From contig DATDGR010000102.1 of NCBI GenBank assembly GCA_036521995.1, positions 1-27,996 of the forward strand: a stretch of 27,996 nucleotides of DNA, written 5' to 3'. Below, piece by piece: positions 24,412 through 27,996 of the stretch. A program made the translations under genes and the position numbers. Under the pieces are notes generated by a model. That model was given only the letters and a program-made list of their open reading frames with translations. It had not been told where the DNA came from and ran no database searches. Source of the stretch: Gp13-AA77 sp036521995 (GTDB lineage: Bacteria; Acidobacteriota; Terriglobia; UBA7540). Numbering within the stretch: the first letter of the stretch is position 1; the number at the start of each line of letters is the position of its first letter.

Positions 24412-24879
24412 CTTACTCCTCCCCGAGCTTCGCACCGGTCTCTGGAGGCAGCTTGCGCTTGACCGGCACGATCAGCCCGCTTCTACCCCGCTACAGCCAC
24501 GGTCCGCGCTGTGGGCGGCCCCCACCGTAACGTCGTTCAAGCGAGCTCGGAATCGACACACCCACTTGGAGAAGGTACGGTCGGCCAATTCTCGATTCCG
24601 GCAGCCCAGCCTCGCTCGTTGCCGACTCCGCCGGCAGGCCTCCGGAATTCGTGACATGAGGCCGGAACGAATCGTTTCTTGAAAGTCAGGTCCATCACCA
24701 ATTGGATCAATCACTGAACTCTGCCAGTCGTTCCCAAGCAGCAGGCCGCCTCTATTAGAATCAGTGCGATTCACCGGTCCACTTCGTTTGTCGCTTCGCC
24801 AAGCCTAAGAAAGCCCGCTCCTTGACCGGGCCGTACCCCGGGAACGAATCGTTCCCCAAAAATAGAACGCATCTCCACG
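24412..24879. other. gene-free region between the propeller operon and the HxlR regulator
   Basis: An open frame at 24472-24774 (minus) has no recognisable domain or ribosome-binding site and I do not call it. The region holds two copies of GGAACGAATCGTT, at 24664-24676 and 24841-24853. It presumably also carries the promoter of the operon that starts at 24411, but no clear consensus is seen. Confidence 0.4.
24840..24856. repeat. 17-bp perfect palindrome GGGAACGAATCGTTCCC
   Basis: The site is a perfect inverted repeat around A24848. A near copy (GGAACGAATCGTTTC) lies at 24664-24678, about 177 bases away. It follows the HxlR gene's 3' end. It could be an operator or a short terminator stem; no T-run follows on the minus strand. 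Confidence 0.5.
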
Positions 24880-25392
24880 CTAACCGGCACGAATGAGGGG
24901 AGTCAAGCCTCCCGAGGGGTTCGTGCTAAACCGGCCCGACGCACCATCCCCAAATTTGGGTAGCAGCGGAGTCGGGTCCCGTTCTCGCCACCTTCGGCGG
25001 ATTTCAGCCAGGACATCTTCGCGATCCTTCGCCATTTTCACGATGAGTTCGCAAGGTGCCCCCGTCTCCTCGTGCTGCGCCCCCCAAATCAGGAGCTCCA
25101 ACAGCACCGGAGCCAGGTCGATCCCCTTCCCTGTCAGCCGGTAGTTCACCCGGCGCCCGTCCGTCTCCGCCGCCTCCGTCGTGACGATCCCCGCCGCTTC
25201 GAGCTTCTGCAGACGGTCCGTCAGAATATTCGTGGCAATCCCTTCGCCCGATTCCTGGAACTCCTTGAACGTCCGGAACCCGCGAACCATCAGATCGCGA
25301 ATGATCAGCAGCGACCAGCGGTCCCCAAACCTCTCGAGCGAGATACTCACCGGGCAGCCAGACCGACGTTTTGAGTTGCGCTTCCCAAGCAC
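24880..25392 (-). CDS. HxlR-family winged-helix transcriptional regulator
   Basis: The core GCPVSISLERFGDRWSLLIIRDLMVRGFRTFKEFQESGEGIATNILTDRLQKLEAAGIV is a textbook HxlR winged helix, with the single N-terminal Cys often found in redox- or electrophile-sensing members. I choose the GTG at 25392, giving 170 residues, because a promoter and palindrome lie just upstream; the frame is open to 25554 from a TTG. The C-terminal ~30 residues, rich in Pro and Gly, extend beyond the usual HxlR length. Its target genes are unknown; autoregulation is plausible from the palindrome at 25415-25429. Confidence 0.87.
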   Translation of the reverse strand: MLGKRNSKRRSGCPVSISLERFGDRWSLLIIRDLMVRGFRTFKEFQESGEGIATNILTDRLQKLEAAGIVTTEAAETDGRRVNYRLTGKGIDLAPVLLELLIWGAQHEETGAPCELIVKMAKDREDVLAEIRRRWRERDPTPLLPKFGDGASGRFSTNPSGGLTPLIRAG

Positions 25393-25414
25393 ATTCAATA
25401 CACTACCACGATCG

Positions 25415-25429
25415 CTTGCAAAATGCAAG
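25415..25429. promoter_or_regulatory. palindromic operator candidate of the HxlR gene
   Basis: CTTGCA and TGCAAG are separated by three bases (CTTGCAAAATGCAAG). On the minus strand the site overlaps a possible -35 (TTGCAT, with TAGTGT 17 bases on) just before the chosen GTG. The spacing suits autorepression. Confidence 0.45.
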
Positions 25430-25523
25430 TGATCCTGAGATCGGCTGATAGGACCGCTCTTGAGTATGCCCTGATTCAAGGGAAATGGGGTGCCACGCTG
25501 ACTGGCCGAGGCCGTCGTGGCGT

Positions 25524-25580
25524 CCGGATTTGGGGGGAGGCGGCCTAGTGCCAAATCCGGGCACGCCGGATATCACTAGG
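25524..25580. other. two overlapping, mutually exclusive hairpins after the radical SAM gene
   Basis: Hairpin A pairs CCGGATTTGG (25524-25533) with CCAAATCCGG (25551-25560). Hairpin B pairs CCTAGTG (25544-25550) with CACTAGG (25574-25580) and, inside, ATCCGG (25555-25560) with CCGGAT (25566-25571). Both use 25551-25560. They lie between the radical SAM stop (25611) and the HxlR gene. There is no clear T-run, so a simple intrinsic terminator is not evident. Confidence 0.5.
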
Positions 25581-25610
25581 ACGCACCCCAATCCGCCGGG
25601 CCGGGCTGCT

Positions 25611-27092
25611 TCAGTCGGCTTCGCAGACGTCGCGGGTGAGGGTCTGGAAGTGATACCCCATAATGGCCAGCATGATGGCCGTGTCGAAGGCGTGGCGATA
25701 GCGGGTAGCAGCCTCGAGGAGGAATTTCCAGTAGCTGCGGCGGGAGTCGCCGAACACCCCTTGCTTGACGATCGAACGGAAGAACGCCATATATTCCGAC
25801 CAGGTGCGGTGGGTGCTACAGACCGGCTTGAACTCCGACAGGAACTTGAGGACGCGGTCGTAATACGCATCGGGGTGATAGATGCGCTGCAAAATGGAGC
25901 GATAACCTTCCACCAGGCGTTGCGCGTTCATTTTAGGAATAAAGTTCAGTTGGAGGTCCATGTTGTCGCCCTTACCTTCGTTTACGATCCGGCCTTCCTT
26001 CAGCAAACGCCGGTAAAGCTGGGTGCCGGGTAGGGCCAGCAGCAGTCCGACCATGGCCAGCGGAATACCGCTCTCTTGAATGAACTCCACTTGCCGGTCG
26101 AAGATGTCTTCGGGATCATTGTCGAAACCCACGATGAAGCCTGCCATCACTTCCATGCCGTAACTCTGAATTCGCCGGACGCTATCCATAAGGCTGCGCC
26201 GCGTGTTCTGGAGCTTGCGCGCTTCCTTCAGGCTGGCCTCGACGGGCGTCTCGATGCCGAGAAAGACGCGATTGAAGCGCGCCTCCTTCATCATCTGGAG
26301 CAAGGGCAGATCGTCGGAGAGATTCAGTGAGGCTTCGGTGAAGAACGTGAAGGGAGAGCCACGGCGCGCGTTCCAGTCGATGATGTGAGGCAGCAGCTCT
26401 TTCACCATTTTCTTGTTGCCGATGAAATTGTCGTCTACGATGAAGACCGACCCGCGCCATTTCATGTCGTAGAGTAGATCGAGTTCCGCCAGCACCTGGC
26501 TGGGTGACTTGGTGCGAGGGTGGCGGCCGTAGATCTCGATGATGTCGCAGAACTCACAGGTGAACGGACAGCCGCGCGAGTACTGGATGGCCATAGAGGT
26601 GTAGTATTTGGTGTCGATAAGGCTGAGATCGGGCAGAGGCGTCCGGTCCAGACCTGGCAAATGGGCGGCCTTGTAAATAGGTTGGCCCGAACCGCGCTCG
26701 ATGTCTTCAACCAGGGTTGAGATTAGCTCCTCGGCCTCACCCACCACGACGTGGTCAGCGTGCTGGGGCAGTTCTTCCACGCTGCTGGCGATCGGTCCAC
26801 CGACCACGGTTTTGAGACCGGCGGCCCGGCAGCGCCCCAGGAGCTTCAGAATGTCCTGTTTGTGAACCAGCATCCCGCTGAGGAGTGCGACGTCCGCCCA
26901 CTTCAGATCGGCCTCCGTGAGCCGCCGGACGTTGGTATCAATCAGGCGCTTGTTCCAGTGCTTGGGCAGGAGTGGAGCGATCGTGAGCAGACCGAGCGGC
27001 GGGTAGGTCGACCGCTTGCCTTGGAAGGCAAGGGCATGCTTGAAACTCCAGTACGTGTCAGGCCATTCCGGGTAAATCAGTAACGTGTTCAT
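25611..27092 (-). CDS. B12-binding radical SAM protein, HpnP/DUF4070-like
   Basis: This 493-residue protein has an N-terminal cobalamin-binding-like domain (LLIYPEWPDTYWSF, PPLGLLTIAPLLP, VVGGPIASS), then a radical SAM core whose 4Fe-4S motif CPFTCEFC gives Cys175, Cys179 and Cys182, with VDDNFIGNKK and FLGIETP further on. The C-terminal part matches the DUF4070-type tail. The group includes HpnP (hopanoid C-2 methylase) and related methylases, all using methylcobalamin and SAM. Whether this one methylates hopanoids is not shown; no other hopanoid gene is in the window. The ATG at 27092 is the family start. It is preceded by a 15-bp tandem duplication that doubles a GAGG motif; the open frame extends upstream to 27137 through that repeat. 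Confidence 0.85.
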   Translation of the reverse strand: MNTLLIYPEWPDTYWSFKHALAFQGKRSTYPPLGLLTIAPLLPKHWNKRLIDTNVRRLTEADLKWADVALLSGMLVHKQDILKLLGRCRAAGLKTVVGGPIASSVEELPQHADHVVVGEAEELISTLVEDIERGSGQPIYKAAHLPGLDRTPLPDLSLIDTKYYTSMAIQYSRGCPFTCEFCDIIEIYGRHPRTKSPSQVLAELDLLYDMKWRGSVFIVDDNFIGNKKMVKELLPHIIDWNARRGSPFTFFTEASLNLSDDLPLLQMMKEARFNRVFLGIETPVEASLKEARKLQNTRRSLMDSVRRIQSYGMEVMAGFIVGFDNDPEDIFDRQVEFIQESGIPLAMVGLLLALPGTQLYRRLLKEGRIVNEGKGDNMDLQLNFIPKMNAQRLVEGYRSILQRIYHPDAYYDRVLKFLSEFKPVCSTHRTWSEYMAFFRSIVKQGVFGDSRRSYWKFLLEAATRYRHAFDTAIMLAIMGYHFQTLTRDVCEAD

Positions 27093-27122
27093 CTCTTGGG
27101 GGAACCTCTCTTGGGGGAACCT
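27093..27122. repeat. 15-bp perfect tandem duplication at the start of the radical SAM gene
   Basis: CTCTTGGGGGAACCT occurs twice back to back, 27093-27107 and 27108-27122, directly before the ATG. On the coding strand each copy contributes AGGTTCCCCCAAGAG, so the region in front of the start codon is duplicated without changing frame. Confidence 0.85.
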
Positions 27123-27594
27123 CGCGGGTCGCACCAATCTCTTATTCTTCGGCCTTTCAGTTATTCGAGCAACGTTAAAACGCCGAACCGGGAAAAAGGT
27201 GGGTCAGGCGGCAACCCTAGCGAACGAACGGCGCCCGAAGGCGCTTCCTTGTGGTGATTGTCCGGGAATCTCGCTTTTGGCCAGAAGAGGTCGTTCAGCT
27301 TCCCGCCGAAGAGAGGCTACACACACTGGAATCGCAACTGTCGAGTAGCAAGCACCCACCCAAAGAATACCACAACCACTGAAGATTGTCTCCGCAAGAT
27401 TGAACACCGATCGCGCGATGCCGGAAGCGTGGTGGCCACGTGCAGCGTCCTCTCGGGAGACCAGTGGTACTGCGTTCGATTGCATGTCGGCGTTCTGATC
27501 CCAGGTCGATGCCCACGCCTGGCCCTATTTCCTCGCGCCATTTTGAGACCCGCCTCTAAAACCTGCAACCCGTTGATTTCACGGAGCTGCCGGT

Positions 27595-27622
27595 TTGTCT
27601 CAAAGCTTGACCTTTGTGCGAC
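27595..27622 (+). repeat. 28-bp repeat, copy 1
   Basis: Begins TTGTCTCAAAGCTTGACC and matches 27750-27777 at 24 of 28 positions. Confidence 0.55.
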
Positions 27623-27749
27623 GGCGAACGGGCGGCTTCCGGGAAGTCGCTGATCGGGTGACAAACAATGTCTGTTTTGGAGAATCGCGACAGACAGGTT
27701 GGGCTGAAAACTGATCTTCGAGTCCGGAGCTAATTTCGCCGCACTGCGC

Positions 27750-27777
27750 TTGTCTCAAAACTTACCCTTTGTGAGAC
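27750..27777 (+). repeat. 28-bp repeat, copy 2
   Basis: Begins TTGTCTCAAAACTTACCC. This copy can fold: GTCTCA near its start pairs with TGAGAC at its end, with AAA/TTT next to it and one unpaired base. Confidence 0.55.
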
Positions 27778-27806
27778 TGGCGGACATTTGTTAATTTCGG
27801 TGATCT

Positions 27807-27996
27807 GGGTATCCACTTGACTCAGGTGACCCCAACCTATAGTATGCGAGCTCATGGAGGATTACCCTCGGACCGCAGCGGACTTCGAGGCTCGCTTCCG
27901 CTGCAAGGTGAACGGGAACTGGCGCGGGATTGCCGGTCGCTGGCGCGATTCGATCTGAAGGGCGTTCCACCCATGGTCGCCGGCATGCCGCGCATT
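27807..27996 (+). mobile_element. left end of a second IS1595-like element (cut by window edge)
   Basis: GGGTATCCACTT at 27807-27818 equals the outer 12 bases of the intact IS at 6929. Thirty-five bases later an ATGGAGGATTACCC start matches the intact transposase start (MEDYP). The inner part of the inverted repeat differs (GACTCAGGTG against AGCCCCACCTG), so this is a related but distinct element. Confidence 0.7.
27854..27996 (+). pseudogene. decayed IS1595-type transposase, N-terminal fragment
   Basis: The frame reads MEDYPRTAADFEARF, matching the IS1595 transposase N-terminus, then diverges and stops at a TGA (27956-27958) after 34 codons. Downstream, another frame reads THGRRHAAH, faintly like the zinc-ribbon region, so deletions and frameshifts are likely. 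The window ends before the rest can be judged. Confidence 0.55.

Larger units (their letters stand above)
27123..27806. other. gene-free stretch before the right-edge IS
   Basis: Open frames up to 131 codons exist on both strands but show no family motifs, and several overlap in conflicting directions. I support no gene. The right half contains two related 28-bp sequences (27595-27622 and 27750-27777), suggesting decayed mobile DNA. Confidence 0.45.

Noticed and set aside
24472..24774. 100-codon minus frame in the gap before hxlR
   Set aside because: No domain, no ribosome-binding site and an atypical composition; treated as non-coding.
27258..27653. 131-codon plus frame near the right edge
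   Set aside because: No family features, conflicting open frames on both strands, and embedded in repeat-bearing DNA.

Overview
The window looks like GC-rich chromosomal DNA from a soil-type Gram-negative bacterium, most likely an Acidobacteriota member. The evidence is a PEP-CTERM-like surface protein, a DUF1111 di-haem oxidoreductase, a secreted prolyl oligopeptidase, and the mix of housekeeping and scavenging genes. The phylum is an inference from gene content and style. I see no rRNA, tRNA, CRISPR array, prophage or plasmid functions.

Left part (1-6030): a truncated secreted-protein start at the edge, then a PEP-CTERM-type protein, a prolyl oligopeptidase and a DUF1111 c-type cytochrome, all on the minus strand. 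Between the last two lie a ~171-bp direct repeat and a 713-bp unit. That unit has perfect 19-bp inverted ends and a 10-bp flanking duplication, and its only gene is a RibD/DHFR-like reductase. It looks like a mobile insertion cassette without its own transposase.

Middle-left (6030-8650): a gene-poor zone with three diverged ~117-bp repeats, an orphan sigma70-type promoter, palindromes, a dispersed short repeat, and a complete IS1595-like insertion sequence with 23-bp perfect ends.

Phosphate block (8530-13250): a secreted alkaline-phosphatase-superfamily phosphodiesterase, with an intrinsic terminator behind it and a Pho-box-like promoter in front, next to phoR and phoB. A second array of four 7-bp repeats at 11-bp spacing lies upstream of phoB, which also has a probable leaderless promoter. 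Together these look like a compact phosphate-starvation module.

Ergothioneine/betaine block (13512-16994): egtD (histidine Na-methyltransferase) is divergent from a three-gene OpuC/EgtUV-type ABC importer (ATPase, permease, lipoprotein binding protein). The pairing suggests uptake of ergothioneine, hercynine or a related betaine.

Right part (17164-27996): tsaD followed closely by a HyuA-type hydantoinase; a CheY-like regulator with a degenerate Hpt-like tail; an operon of a beta-propeller (sialidase-like) protein, a MoaD/ThiS-type sulfur carrier and an aspartase-family lyase; an HxlR regulator with a palindromic operator candidate; a B12-binding radical SAM protein of the HpnP/DUF4070 type; and, at the right edge, the decayed left end of a second IS1595-like element.
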